Below, one piece after another: positions 1-8,009 of a stretch of DNA of 51,234 nucleotides. Made by a program: the position numbers and the translations under genes. The notes under the pieces are model-generated. The model had not been told where the DNA came from. It saw only the letters and a list, made by a program, of their open reading frames with translations, and did not search any database. Source of the DNA: SAR86 cluster bacterium AG-339-G14 (GTDB lineage Bacteria > Pseudomonadota > Gammaproteobacteria > Magnimaribacterales > AG-339-G14). Location of the stretch: assembly GCA_003282105.1 (NCBI GenBank), contig QCAB01000004.1, positions 1 through 51,234 of the forward strand. Direction: 5' to 3'. Numbering within the stretch: position 1 is the first letter of the stretch; each line of letters begins with the position of its first letter.

Positions 1-371
1 TTATATTCACTGATTTTTTAACAAAAGAAGAAATTTTATCCTTGTTATTTATTTCAGATTGTTTCATTTTTCCATCTAGAGCAGATACTTTTCCATTAGT
101 GATTCTTGAAGCTATGGCAGCAGAAGTTCCAGTTATATCTACTTCTATCGGAGGTATTCCTTACCAAGTAGGTGAAAATTGTGGAGTCTTGATTAAACCT
201 AATTCTCCTGAAGAGCTTTCAATTGCAATGTCTAGATTAATTAACAAAAAAGACGAACTAAAAGAATTTGGAAAAAATGCAAGAAAGAGAGTTTTATCTA
301 ACTTTAGTTGGGAAAATTCTGCAAAGACCGCGATAGATTCTTACAATAAAATCTTAGCTATGAAAATCTAA
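1..371 (+). CDS. Glycosyltransferase family 4, C-terminal part (gene starts before the window)
   Basis: This is the C-terminal end of a GT-B fold glycosyltransferase that probably adds a sugar to a surface polysaccharide. The reading frame is open from base 3, so the gene enters from outside the window. The visible part has the family signature: the nucleotide-sugar region PSRADTFPLVILEAMA, then a turn such as VPVISTSIGGIPYQV, then the terminal helices (SPEELSIAMSRLI, FSWENSAKTAIDSY). It ends one base before the next gene, a membrane polymerase candidate, and two further glycosyltransferases follow. Donor and acceptor sugars cannot be read from the sequence. Confidence 0.88.
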   Translation, partial: IFTDFLTKEEILSLLFISDCFIFPSRADTFPLVILEAMAAEVPVISTSIGGIPYQVGENCGVLIKPNSPEELSIAMSRLINKKDELKEFGKNARKRVLSNFSWENSAKTAIDSYNKILAMKI

Positions 372-372
372 A

Positions 373-1761
373 ATGAATTTAGCACTTTTATCCTTTTTTT
401 TAGTTTTGCTTTCAACAGTATCAAATCTATTTATTTTTACAATCCCGCCTATTATTCCTTTCCTTTCAACGTGCTTATTAGTTTTATCTATTGTTTTCTT
501 CAGGGGCCTTGAAGATTTTAGATCAGGGTTATTATTGATTACTCTTCTATATTCTTTCTTAGGAGTAATGCATTTTCTAATAAATGGCGATCATGATTTA
601 GGACAAGGTGGTTATAATTTATTTGCGTCTCTAGAAGACCCTTTTGTAAATTATCTTGCAATTCAATATATAAATTTTTTTTTGATAGGGATATGCTTGC
701 ATTCACTGGTTGTTAAAAACTCTTACTTGATAATCATTAACGATGCTTCTATAAATTCAAAAATGTACTCTTTTAGAGATTACAGAATCAAGCTCTTCTT
801 GGCATTTTGTCTTTTTTTATTCTTTTCGTTTTCCCTGGACTGGCAGAGAATATTATCTGAGTACACTCTTGAAGGTATAAGTCTTACTTTTTTTCTTTCA
901 TATTATATTTTTTTTATTTATTCATTTTACATTTTGCAAAGAGGCAAATTAAATTTAGTTTCCTTAATTCCATTATTTTTTATTATTGTTATTTTTTTTC
1001 TTACCGGCACTAGGCAAACTATTTTTTGGGGAATTCTATTATTGGCATTATCTTTTTACATTTTTAGATTAAAAGAAAATAACGAAAAGGACAGAAAATT
1101 AAAAATTTTAAATTTAAAAACTATAATTAAATTATCAACTTTATTTTTTTTAATTCTTATTTTATTTTCAGGAGCAGTATATTTCAGAGTTAATAGAGAC
1201 CCAGAAATGCTTCTGAGTTTTTTTAGTAATTTACCTTTAATATTTAAATTATTTATTAATCTCTTCATAGCAGAGACTATGTACACCTATTACAATTTAT
1301 TGATTGTTTTGGATTTGTCTTTAAATGGAGTTTTTTCTTTACTGAATTTCTTCAATGATCTTATTTTACAAATTATCCCAGCTCAAATTTTTCCAGAGAA
1401 ATACAAGTTTATGGATTTCAATAACTTGAGCTTAGAAAAAAATCTTACTCCATTTGGAACCTGGTTTTCCATTGGTATGTTTACGACAATTTCTTTTCAT
1501 CCACTTTTAATTTGTTTTTATTCTTTTTTATACTGTTCTTTTTTAAATTTTTTATCGTTACCACTAAGAAAATTAACTAATAACAATCCTGAGTATATTG
1601 CTTTTTATTGCGTAATTTATATTTTTTGTAGTGTTTATATAGTAAGAGCTACTATAGCAGGCGGGTTAAAAATTGCTTTTTCTATAATAGTTATAGCATT
1701 TTTAATAAATTCGATTTTTAAAGTATTTACTGGTCAGTTTGTTGAAAAAGCAAGAAGATAA
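373..1761 (+). CDS. Polytopic membrane protein, probable O-antigen/polysaccharide polymerase (Wzy-like)
   Basis: The 462-residue product is extremely hydrophobic, with roughly ten to twelve predicted membrane segments rich in Phe, Leu and Ile, and a longer polar stretch around residues 325-370. The size, topology and position between glycosyltransferases fit a Wzy-type polymerase that joins repeat units at the periplasmic face of the inner membrane. The motif LTGTRQTIFWGILLL resembles the short polar turns found in O-antigen ligases and polymerases. Primary sequence of this family is poorly conserved, so the role rests on topology and context. ATG start, one base after the previous stop. The 3' end overlaps the next glycosyltransferase by 23 bases. 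Confidence 0.65.
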   Translation: MNLALLSFFLVLLSTVSNLFIFTIPPIIPFLSTCLLVLSIVFFRGLEDFRSGLLLITLLYSFLGVMHFLINGDHDLGQGGYNLFASLEDPFVNYLAIQYINFFLIGICLHSLVVKNSYLIIINDASINSKMYSFRDYRIKLFLAFCLFLFFSFSLDWQRILSEYTLEGISLTFFLSYYIFFIYSFYILQRGKLNLVSLIPLFFIIVIFFLTGTRQTIFWGILLLALSFYIFRLKENNEKDRKLKILNLKTIIKLSTLFFLILILFSGAVYFRVNRDPEMLLSFFSNLPLIFKLFINLFIAETMYTYYNLLIVLDLSLNGVFSLLNFFNDLILQIIPAQIFPEKYKFMDFNNLSLEKNLTPFGTWFSIGMFTTISFHPLLICFYSFLYCSFLNFLSLPLRKLTNNNPEYIAFYCVIYIFCSVYIVRATIAGGLKIAFSIIVIAFLINSIFKVFTGQFVEKARR

Positions 1762-2854
1762 AAAAATTATTGTAGTTCAAAGAATTATTCCAAGTTATAG
1801 GATTGATTTCTTTAGACTTCTTGATAAATCTTTAAAGGAAGATTTTCAAGTCTGGTATTCTTCAAATCCAGAGAAAAATAAAATCTTTAAAACAAAAAAA
1901 ACCTCTATAAAATTTTTTAGAAATTTAGGCCATTGCTATTCATTTCTTGGGAGTTTTTGGCAATTTGGTGTAATTTTTATCCCAATAAAAAGAAACGATA
2001 TAATTATCTTAGAGGGAAATCCAAGAATCATTACAAATTTTTTTTTGATTTTAAGATGTTATTTCAAAAGAGCTAATTTCGTTTGGTGGGGACATTTATA
2101 TAGTTCTACATCAAAGAATCTTAGGTCAAAGATTAGATTAAAAATAATGAGTTTCTTTTCTAATATTTTATTTTACACTGATGAAGAGGCCAAAAAATAT
2201 AAGAAGTTTAAGGAGGTTAAAAATAATATCTTCTATCTAAATAATGGGGTTGATTTAGAAAAATTAAACCCACTAAGAAAATCTTATGATTCATCAAAAA
2301 GAGAAATCGATATTTTTTTTATAGGTAGATTTACCAAAAAATCTAATATCAATCTTCTTTTGAAAGCATTAATAAATGACAATTGTAAAAATTATACCGC
2401 CATTCTTATAGGTGCTGAATCCGATGAAGAAGTAATAGAATATGAAAATATTTTAAAACTTCATTATCTGACAGACAGAGTCACTATAAAGAAAGTAATC
2501 ACTGATGAAAGAGATATAGCCTATTTTGCAAATCGCACTAAAATATTTTGCTATCCAGGATCAGTGGGACTTAGCTTAATACATTCTATGGCATATGGAT
2601 TGCCCAGTTTGATTCATGACGAAAGTAAATATCACATGCCTGAATTTTCAGCTTTTAAGGAGAACTTTACTGGTATAAATTTTAAATATTTAGACCATAA
2701 TTCTTTATCAAAGTCTATTTCTAAAATTTTAGAAGACGAAAATATTTTAAAAAATTTTTCTCAAAATTCCATTCAAATAGTTGAGTCAAAATTTAACTTT
2801 ATTTTTATGAAAAATAAATTTTTAGAAATGATCAAACAGATTTCGCAAGGTTAA
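1739..2854 (+). CDS. Glycosyltransferase (GT4-like)
   Basis: A 371-residue GT-B type glycosyltransferase. The N-terminal half has the acceptor-domain pattern IIVVQRIIPSYRIDFFRLL. The C-terminal half begins near residue 190 with IDIFFIGRFTKKSNINLLLKAL, typical of the donor-binding domain, and contains IFCYPGSVGLSLIHSMAYGLPSL, the counterpart of the E-x7-E region. The second acidic residue of that motif is not obvious here, so catalytic assignment to a subfamily is uncertain. The start is TTG at 1739 (or TTG at 1742), overlapping the polymerase candidate by 23 bases, which suggests translational coupling. It probably acts at the cytoplasmic membrane on a lipid-linked oligosaccharide. Confidence 0.78.
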   Translation: MLKKQEDKKIIVVQRIIPSYRIDFFRLLDKSLKEDFQVWYSSNPEKNKIFKTKKTSIKFFRNLGHCYSFLGSFWQFGVIFIPIKRNDIIILEGNPRIITNFFLILRCYFKRANFVWWGHLYSSTSKNLRSKIRLKIMSFFSNILFYTDEEAKKYKKFKEVKNNIFYLNNGVDLEKLNPLRKSYDSSKREIDIFFIGRFTKKSNINLLLKALINDNCKNYTAILIGAESDEEVIEYENILKLHYLTDRVTIKKVITDERDIAYFANRTKIFCYPGSVGLSLIHSMAYGLPSLIHDESKYHMPEFSAFKENFTGINFKYLDHNSLSKSISKILEDENILKNFSQNSIQIVESKFNFIFMKNKFLEMIKQISQG

Positions 2855-2856
2855 GA

Positions 2857-3624
2857 TTGAAAGTCTCTGTAATTACAATTTGCTTGAACAGTGAAAATAC
2901 AATTTTAGATAATTTAAAATCAGTTAAAGGCCAAAGTTTTAAAAATATAGAACACATTATAATTGACGGAGGATCTACTGATAAAACTTTAGAAATTATC
3001 AAAGGATTTCAAAACCCTAACCTGAAGTTATTTTCAGAGAAAGACGAAGGAATTTATGATGCTATGAATAAAGGAATTGAAAAAAGCTCTGGTGATTTAA
3101 TAGGTTTTTTAAATTCAGATGATCTTTTCTATAATGAAAAAAGTATGAATGAAATGGTTCATCAGGTCAAAATAAATTCTTCTGAAGCTGTTTACTCTGA
3201 TCTAGTTTATATCTCTCAAGATAAAAGAAAAATTCTAAGATATTGGAAATCTAATCGTTTTAAAAGAGGTAGTTTCTCTAGGGGCTGGGCACCTCCACAT
3301 CCTACTTTTTATTTTAAAAAAGAATATAAAAATATTAAATTTGACCTTCGTTATAAGATCTCGTCGGATGTTGACTTAATGATGAGGCTTTTAGAGATAA
3401 AGAGTATTTCAGTAACTTACTTACCGAAAATTACAGTTAAAATGCGCATTGGAGGTGTATCTAATAGTTCTTTCAAAAATATTTTTAATCAAAATAAGGA
3501 AGTATTTGAGTCTTTAAAAGTCAATAATCAAAATTTTCACTATTCTTTTTTTATCTTTTTTAAACTTTTCAACAGAATTAATCAAAAAATTAAATCTTAC
3601 TTTATTCAAATTGAAAATAATTAA
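2857..3624 (+). CDS. Glycosyltransferase family 2 (GT-A fold)
   Basis: A 255-residue GT2 enzyme. The N-terminus VSVITICLNSENTILDNLKSV is the usual nucleotide-binding start. IIIDGGSTDKTLEII and IGFLNSDDLFY supply the acidic metal and donor-binding residues (DGGSTD and the NSDD version of the DXD motif). A hydrophilic C-terminal part with HPTFYFKKEYK and RYKISSDVDLMMRL resembles the WcaA/WcaE-like group that decorates exopolysaccharide or O-antigen. The start is TTG two bases after the preceding gene. The 3' end overlaps the next gene by 14 bases. Donor sugar unknown. Confidence 0.88.
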   Translation: MKVSVITICLNSENTILDNLKSVKGQSFKNIEHIIIDGGSTDKTLEIIKGFQNPNLKLFSEKDEGIYDAMNKGIEKSSGDLIGFLNSDDLFYNEKSMNEMVHQVKINSSEAVYSDLVYISQDKRKILRYWKSNRFKRGSFSRGWAPPHPTFYFKKEYKNIKFDLRYKISSDVDLMMRLLEIKSISVTYLPKITVKMRIGGVSNSSFKNIFNQNKEVFESLKVNNQNFHYSFFIFFKLFNRINQKIKSYFIQIENN

Positions 3625-4246
3625 AGTACATGACTCGAAACATGCAATAGGAAAAGCTTTTGAGCTATCACGTGACTTTCTCAAAAATGAAAAAAAATTA
3701 AATATATGTTTGACAGGAGGAAGATTTGGAGAAAAATTTTCTAATTTTTTAATTAACCATAACTCTCTTATAGTAAATAAGAATTTTTACTTAACAGACG
3801 AAAGAATTAGTAAGTTAATTTGGGAAAAAAATGGAGAAATAGTTTTAAAAAAACTAATAAAAAACAAAAATTTTGTTAATTGTAATTTTATAAATTTTGA
3901 AATTTCAACAAAAAAAAATAAAAATTACTTTGATGAATTAAAAATTTTTGATTTAGTTTTTATGAGCTTAGGGGAAGATGGGCATTTAGCAGGACATTTT
4001 CCGACATCAAATAATATAGATAAAAAAATTTGTTTTACAGATAGAGCTTCTTCAAAACCCCAAAAAAGAATAAGCTTCAGGTTAGATTTTCTAATGGAAG
4101 CTAAAAGAGTTATTCTTATTGTGTTAGGTAAAGAAAAAGAAAATGCTTTAATAAGTTTATTGAAAGGAAATAGCTTTCATTCGAAAAATATATTAAAACG
4201 TTTTAAAGAATTTTTCATAATTACAAATATTGATAATATTTCTTAG
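3611..4246 (+). CDS. 6-phosphogluconolactonase-like protein (SugarP isomerase fold)
   Basis: A 211-residue member of the 6-phosphogluconolactonase/glucosamine-6-phosphate isomerase superfamily. It shows the N-terminal glycine-rich phosphate loop (NICLTGGRFGEKF), the central FYLTDERI and the lactonase-type active site SLGEDGHLAGHFP; true deaminases have GxNGH instead of GEDGH. The known reaction hydrolyses 6-phosphogluconolactone in the oxidative pentose-phosphate pathway. It is slightly shorter than typical Pgl (about 230-250 residues). No zwf or other pentose-phosphate gene lies nearby. Instead it follows three glycosyltransferases with a 14-base overlap, so a role on a different sugar phosphate is possible. 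TTG start. Confidence 0.72.
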   Translation: MKIIKVHDSKHAIGKAFELSRDFLKNEKKLNICLTGGRFGEKFSNFLINHNSLIVNKNFYLTDERISKLIWEKNGEIVLKKLIKNKNFVNCNFINFEISTKKNKNYFDELKIFDLVFMSLGEDGHLAGHFPTSNNIDKKICFTDRASSKPQKRISFRLDFLMEAKRVILIVLGKEKENALISLLKGNSFHSKNILKRFKEFFIITNIDNIS

Positions 4247-4256
4247 GTAGAAGCTA

Positions 4257-5108
4257 TTGAATTTAATAGAAAAAATTTATTTTAAGCTTAGTAAAAAGAA
4301 AGAAATATTTCTAATTGAAAATTCAGAAGATAAAGAATTTATTAAATCAAATTTAAAAGATAGTAATTTAATAGGAATTGACACAGAATTTGATTGGAGA
4401 AGGACTTATTTTCCAAACTTGTCAATTTTGCAAATATCAACAAGAAATAAAATTTTTCTAATTGATTACTTAAATTTCTCCAATTTAGATTTTTTGGAAC
4501 AGATACTCTTGAAAAAAGATTTTTTAATTTTTCATTCGGTCAGAAGTGACACAACTATTTTATCAAAATGCTTGCAAATTGAAGTAGATCAAGTTTTTGA
4601 CATTCAAATAGCAGAGAGATTTCTAACTGGAGGGAATAATCAAAATTATGCGGCAATTGTTGAAAATTATTTTCCAGTTAAATTATCAAAATCTGAGACT
4701 AACTCGGATTGGCTTCAAAGACCTCTTTCAAAGAAACAAATTTCTTATGCCGCTAATGATGTAAGGTTTTTAATTGATATTTTTGAAAAACAGAAAAAAA
4801 AATTAATTTCAATGAACAAATATAATGATGTGTTAAGTGCGTCTAAAAAAGAAGCAAATTTGGGAAATCAAGATCTTCACGTTTCTAGACTTGCAAAATT
4901 AAGTAATGCTAATGAAAAAGAAAAAAAACTTTTTATGTGGAGAGAAAATTTGGCTATTAAGAAGAATATTCCTTCTTCTTACATCTTTAAGGACAAACAC
5001 TTGAAAGAGATTCTGAAAGTTTATAAATCTTCCGATGGACTTAATAAGGTTACAAATTTAACACGAAGTAGAACACTGGCAAAAGATATTATTGAAAACT
5101 TAAATTAA
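4257..5108 (+). CDS. rnd: Ribonuclease D
   Basis: A 283-residue 3'-5' exoribonuclease of the DEDD family that trims tRNA 3' ends. Exo I is visible as GIDTEFDW (Asp42, Glu44), with a downstream LSILQIST strand. Exo II lies around HSVRSDTTIL, and Exo III is YAANDVRFL with the Tyr and Asp of the DEDDy class. The C-terminal 90 residues contain one helical, HRDC-like region (KLFMWRENLAIKKNIPSSYIFKD). The protein is shorter than E. coli RNase D (375 residues), so the second HRDC-like domain is probably missing. TTG start. The stop codon overlaps the next ATG by one base (TAATG). Confidence 0.9.
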   Translation: MNLIEKIYFKLSKKKEIFLIENSEDKEFIKSNLKDSNLIGIDTEFDWRRTYFPNLSILQISTRNKIFLIDYLNFSNLDFLEQILLKKDFLIFHSVRSDTTILSKCLQIEVDQVFDIQIAERFLTGGNNQNYAAIVENYFPVKLSKSETNSDWLQRPLSKKQISYAANDVRFLIDIFEKQKKKLISMNKYNDVLSASKKEANLGNQDLHVSRLAKLSNANEKEKKLFMWRENLAIKKNIPSSYIFKDKHLKEILKVYKSSDGLNKVTNLTRSRTLAKDIIENLN

Positions 5109-5404
5109 TGATTTATTTCTGGATTTTATATTTTATTCTTTCATTAATAATATCTTTTTCTTTTTATAAGATTTTTAGTTCACCTGTATTGAAAATTTTA
5201 TTTTTTTCTATTTTTTTTGGGTTACTGAATGGAGTGTGGTTTGTTTTGCCTGGGAGCCAAACTTTAGCTCCTGCTATTTCAATTTTAATTCTTGAAAATA
5301 CAATTATTGAAGGTAATGGATACATTCGTCTAATAAGGCCAATGCTAGTTTCGTTTATAGTTGGGTTTTTAATTGCAATTTCCTTTCATTTAGTAAAAAA
5401 ATAA
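5108..5404 (+). CDS. Small integral membrane protein of unknown function
   Basis: A 98-residue hydrophobic protein with about three membrane segments (roughly residues 2-20, 27-47 and 78-96) and a short loop with IIEGNGYIRLIRP. I do not recognise the family. Its ATG shares a base with the ribonuclease D stop codon, so it is almost certainly translated from the same mRNA. It ends five bases before the convergent remnant gene on the other strand. Confidence 0.6.
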   Translation: MIYFWILYFILSLIISFSFYKIFSSPVLKILFFSIFFGLLNGVWFVLPGSQTLAPAISILILENTIIEGNGYIRLIRPMLVSFIVGFLIAISFHLVKK

Positions 5405-5420
5405 AAAAATTAATTTTTTT
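5403..5420. terminator. Possible bidirectional A/T-only terminator
   Basis: A perfect 18-base palindrome of seven A, TTAA and seven T lies at the junction of two convergent genes. The stem has no GC pairs, so it would be a weak hairpin, but it gives a U-run in both directions. Low confidence. Confidence 0.25.
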
Positions 5421-5868
5421 GAAGAGAAAATATCGAAAATTCCCAATAGTAAACTCCATTCTTTTTTTCGTAAGAATTTTTGTTTAAAACTTCTATGTTT
5501 TTAATAGCCTTTTCGAGAAAAGAACTTTTTCTGGATAAATCTTTTCATGTGCCATTAGATAATAATTTTTGAAAGAATCATAAATCTCACTTTCTTCAGA
5601 AAACGAAGTGGTACAAACTATTAGACTACCTCCAGAGTTTAAAAATTGTTTTGAGTTCTTTATGACCTCTAGAATAAGGTTTGCACCTGTATTGTCGGCC
5701 TTTGGCACTTCCTCTGGAAACCAACTAGTTAATTTTGCTACTTCTTCTTTAACTCCAGAAACATCACAACAAATTATGTCGTAATTTTTTTTTACATTTT
5801 TCACTAAGAAGCGTAAGCCTAAAAACTTTTTCATTATATTCAAGATCTATTCCAAGAAATTCAATCAT
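5410..5868 (-). pseudogene. Methyltransferase-like gene, frame broken twice and lacking motif I
   Basis: The longest open stretch (5493-5843) encodes a class I methyltransferase-like core: YDIICCDVSGVKEEVAKL, then an acidic/hydrophobic helix (GANLILEVIKNSKQFL), then SGGSLIVCTTSFSEESEIYDSF, i.e. motif IV to motif VI style strands. The same strand in the other frame has an ATG at 5868 starting MIEFLGIDLEYNEKVFRL and, after the core, a sensible C-terminus KKNGVYYWEFSIFSLQKN ending at 5410. Both flanks are in one frame and the core in another. One base too many at the nine-base T run near 5774-5782 and one too few near 5515-5525 would explain this. The glycine-rich SAM loop is not present upstream because the phosphodiesterase gene ends there. 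It is either decayed or carries assembly errors. Confidence 0.6.
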
Positions 5869-5873
5869 AAGAT

Positions 5874-6362
5874 TTAAAAATTAATAATTTTAGGTAATTT
5901 ATCTTTTAAATTTAATATTCCTACTTGATTTTTACCCTGCATGAAACCAGCGCATTCTCCTGGATTAAATATTAAAGTGTTCTTAATTATTTCATTTCTA
6001 TATCTATGTGTATGACCATGGAAAATGATATCAGATCTGTCCAACAGATTAGTATCTATAAGTTCAGGGTGGTGGATCAAGCAAATCGAAACGCCTTCGA
6101 GTTTAAAAAAATATGGTTCTTCGCTAATCATACAGTTCATATTTTTTGCAACTTTTTCTAATGATTCTTTTTCTTCGATGTCATTGTTTCCAAAAACAGC
6201 ATATATATTACAATTCAAAGAGTTAAAAGCATGAAGAGATTTAGGTAAAGTTATATCGCCTGTATGAAGGACTAGATCGGTATTCTCTTTATTAAAGATT
6301 TCACATATTTTAGAGATATTTTTTAAGTTATTATGAGTATCTCCAACTATTCCTAAAATCAA
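5874..6362 (-). CDS. Metallophosphoesterase, YfcE/MJ0936 type
   Basis: A 162-residue calcineurin-like phosphodiesterase. The metal-binding motifs occur in order: GDTHNN near the N-terminus, LHTGDI, GNND, and the C-terminal GHTHRYR, followed by NPGEC. These match the small bacterial YfcE/Vps29-like phosphodiesterases, which hydrolyse phosphodiester substrates in vitro with Mn; the physiological substrate is generally unknown. The length is normal and both ends look intact. It starts one base from the thiolase stop and is probably cotranscribed with the thiolase and DUF35 genes upstream. Confidence 0.88.
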   Translation of the reverse strand: MILGIVGDTHNNLKNISKICEIFNKENTDLVLHTGDITLPKSLHAFNSLNCNIYAVFGNNDIEEKESLEKVAKNMNCMISEEPYFFKLEGVSICLIHHPELIDTNLLDRSDIIFHGHTHRYRNEIIKNTLIFNPGECAGFMQGKNQVGILNLKDKLPKIINF

Positions 6363-7505
6363 TTAGGAATTTTTCTCTAAAATATGAATTCCGCAAGCAG
6401 TTCCAAGACCAATCACATGAGTCATGCCAATTTTTGCTCCTTCAACCTGCCTTTTTCCTGCCTCGCCTCTTAAATGGGTGCAGATTTCGTATATGTTAGC
6501 TATACCTGTTGCTCCTAAGGGATGTCCCTTTGAAAGAAGACCTCCAGAAACGTTCACTGGAACCCTTCCGCCTAATTCGACATGACCCTCGTCAATCATC
6601 TTGCCAGCATCCCCATCTTTGCAAAGTCCAAGATTTTCATAATGCAACATTTCCGCAGTTGCAAAACAATCATGTAACTCAACAAGATTTATATCTTCTG
6701 GACCCACTCCAGCTTGTTCATATGCGTCTTTTGCCGCTAATCTTGTACAAGCATTAACGTCAGGCATTACTAAATCTCTGTCCGTATAGGGATCACTTGC
6801 CATTGCAGATGCTCTTACTTTAACTGCTCTAGCCATACCTAATTCTTTTGCTTTTTTTTCTGAAACTAATATTGCAGCTGCGGAACCATCCACATTTACA
6901 GAGCACATAAGTTTTGTGTTCGGATAAGAAATCATCTCAGCATTCATAACATCATCAAGAGGAGTTTCTATTTGATACATTGCCTTGGGATTCATCGTAG
7001 AGTGATGATGATTTTTTACAGAAATCTTTGCAAATTGTTCAAACGTAGTTCCATGTTCCTTGGCATGCTCCATTCCAGCTTCTGCAAAAACGCAAGGCAT
7101 TGTTCCAGATCCTAAGAGTCCTTCTTTAGGAATTCCGTCGCTATTACCGGCTCCACCTAAAAGACCTTTACCCATTTGTTCTACGCCAACTGCTAAAACC
7201 ACGTCATACATTCCAGCTTTAATAGACATCCAAGCCTCTCTGAAAGCCGTAGCTCCAGTTGCACAAGCGTTAGCTACGTTCACTACAGGCATACCTGTTT
7301 GACCAATTTCCTGAAGAATTCTTTGACCGACCATTGCATTGGCTTGACCTAAATTTCCACAATACATAGCTTGCATGTCTTTTATGCTTAAACCAGCATC
7401 ATCGAGAGCCATTAGTGCAGCTTCTGCTCCAATATTTGGAACACTTCTTTCGGGAAATCTTCCAAATTTAATCATATCGACTCCAACCACATATACATCA
7501 CTCAT
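6363..7505 (-). CDS. Thiolase-family protein (SCP2/lipid-transfer thiolase type)
   Basis: A 380-residue thiolase-fold enzyme. The nucleophilic cysteine is Cys81 in NACATGATA. The conserved histidine regions are LVELHDCFATAEML and SKGHPLGATG, with a second cysteine in GLGTACGIHIL at the C-terminus. The sequence resembles the SCP2-like, DUF35-associated group (acetyl-CoA acetyltransferases, Ltp-type retro-aldolases and steroid side-chain thiolases) more than FadA or PhaA. The next gene upstream, 11 bases away, encodes a DUF35 zinc-ribbon/OB protein, the usual physical partner of this group. The complex probably makes or cleaves a carbon-carbon bond on an acyl-CoA substrate; which one is not readable. 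Confidence 0.88.
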   Translation of the reverse strand: MSDVYVVGVDMIKFGRFPERSVPNIGAEAALMALDDAGLSIKDMQAMYCGNLGQANAMVGQRILQEIGQTGMPVVNVANACATGATAFREAWMSIKAGMYDVVLAVGVEQMGKGLLGGAGNSDGIPKEGLLGSGTMPCVFAEAGMEHAKEHGTTFEQFAKISVKNHHHSTMNPKAMYQIETPLDDVMNAEMISYPNTKLMCSVNVDGSAAAILVSEKKAKELGMARAVKVRASAMASDPYTDRDLVMPDVNACTRLAAKDAYEQAGVGPEDINLVELHDCFATAEMLHYENLGLCKDGDAGKMIDEGHVELGGRVPVNVSGGLLSKGHPLGATGIANIYEICTHLRGEAGKRQVEGAKIGMTHVIGLGTACGIHILEKNS

Positions 7506-7516
7506 ATTTCACCTCT

Positions 7517-7945
7517 TTAAGCGGGTTCGAAAAAATAACTTAGATAAGAATTTCCTTCTTTATCTTTTCTGCCTAAAGCATCTCCATAAGTAAGCTTAAC
7601 CGGCATATCAAATTTTATTTTATCAGGATCTGGATCAATATTGATAAGATTTCCTTTAATTGTTCCGCCACCTTCTAAGTCTACAATCGCAGAAACGTAT
7701 GGGACATCTATTCCAGGAAAGGATCTGTAAACAATAGCAAAACTATGAAGTTTTCCATAATCCGACAATTTGATTACTTCCATTTCGTTTCTTGCAAAGC
7801 ATTTGGAACAGACATTTCTTTCCCCAAGAAATATAGCTCCACATTTTTTACATCTATAACCTTCTAAATAAGGCTCTCCCTTTTCTGGTATCTTTAGATA
7901 ATCAACTACTGGCAAAGGTCTAGATTCTGTCACATTTCTCCACAT
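7517..7945 (-). CDS. Zn-ribbon/OB-fold protein (DUF35), acyl-CoA-binding partner of the thiolase
   Basis: A 142-residue protein with an N-terminal rubredoxin-like zinc ribbon (Cys32, Cys35, Cys46, Cys49 in CKKCG and CSKCF) followed by an OB-fold domain (IVYRSFPGIDVPYVSAIVDLEGGGTIKGNL). In characterised systems such proteins pair with thiolases or MaoC-like hydratases and bind the CoA moiety, for example the DUF35 subunit of archaeal acetoacetyl-CoA thiolase/HMG-CoA synthase. It is the first gene of a minus-strand operon with the thiolase and the phosphodiesterase. Confidence 0.88.
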   Translation of the reverse strand: MWRNVTESRPLPVVDYLKIPEKGEPYLEGYRCKKCGAIFLGERNVCSKCFARNEMEVIKLSDYGKLHSFAIVYRSFPGIDVPYVSAIVDLEGGGTIKGNLINIDPDPDKIKFDMPVKLTYGDALGRKDKEGNSYLSYFFEPA

Positions 7946-8009
7946 AAAATTTAAACGTATAATAATTAAAGCACAGCAAGAATAAAAAATTAATAAAAAT
8001 TAAAAAAAT
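7946..8009. promoter_or_regulatory. Divergent promoter region between the DUF35 and TerB-DnaJ genes
   Basis: A 64-base AT-rich gap between divergently transcribed genes. On the plus strand a perfect TATAAT lies at 7958-7963, about 46 bases before the ATG, but no good -35 box is placed before it. On the minus strand I see no convincing -10/-35 pair. A promoter here is required by gene layout; the exact boxes are uncertain. Confidence 0.35.

Noticed and set aside
6509..7302. Open frames on the plus strand within the thiolase gene
   Set aside because: They are antisense shadows of a well-conserved enzyme, with no family signal.
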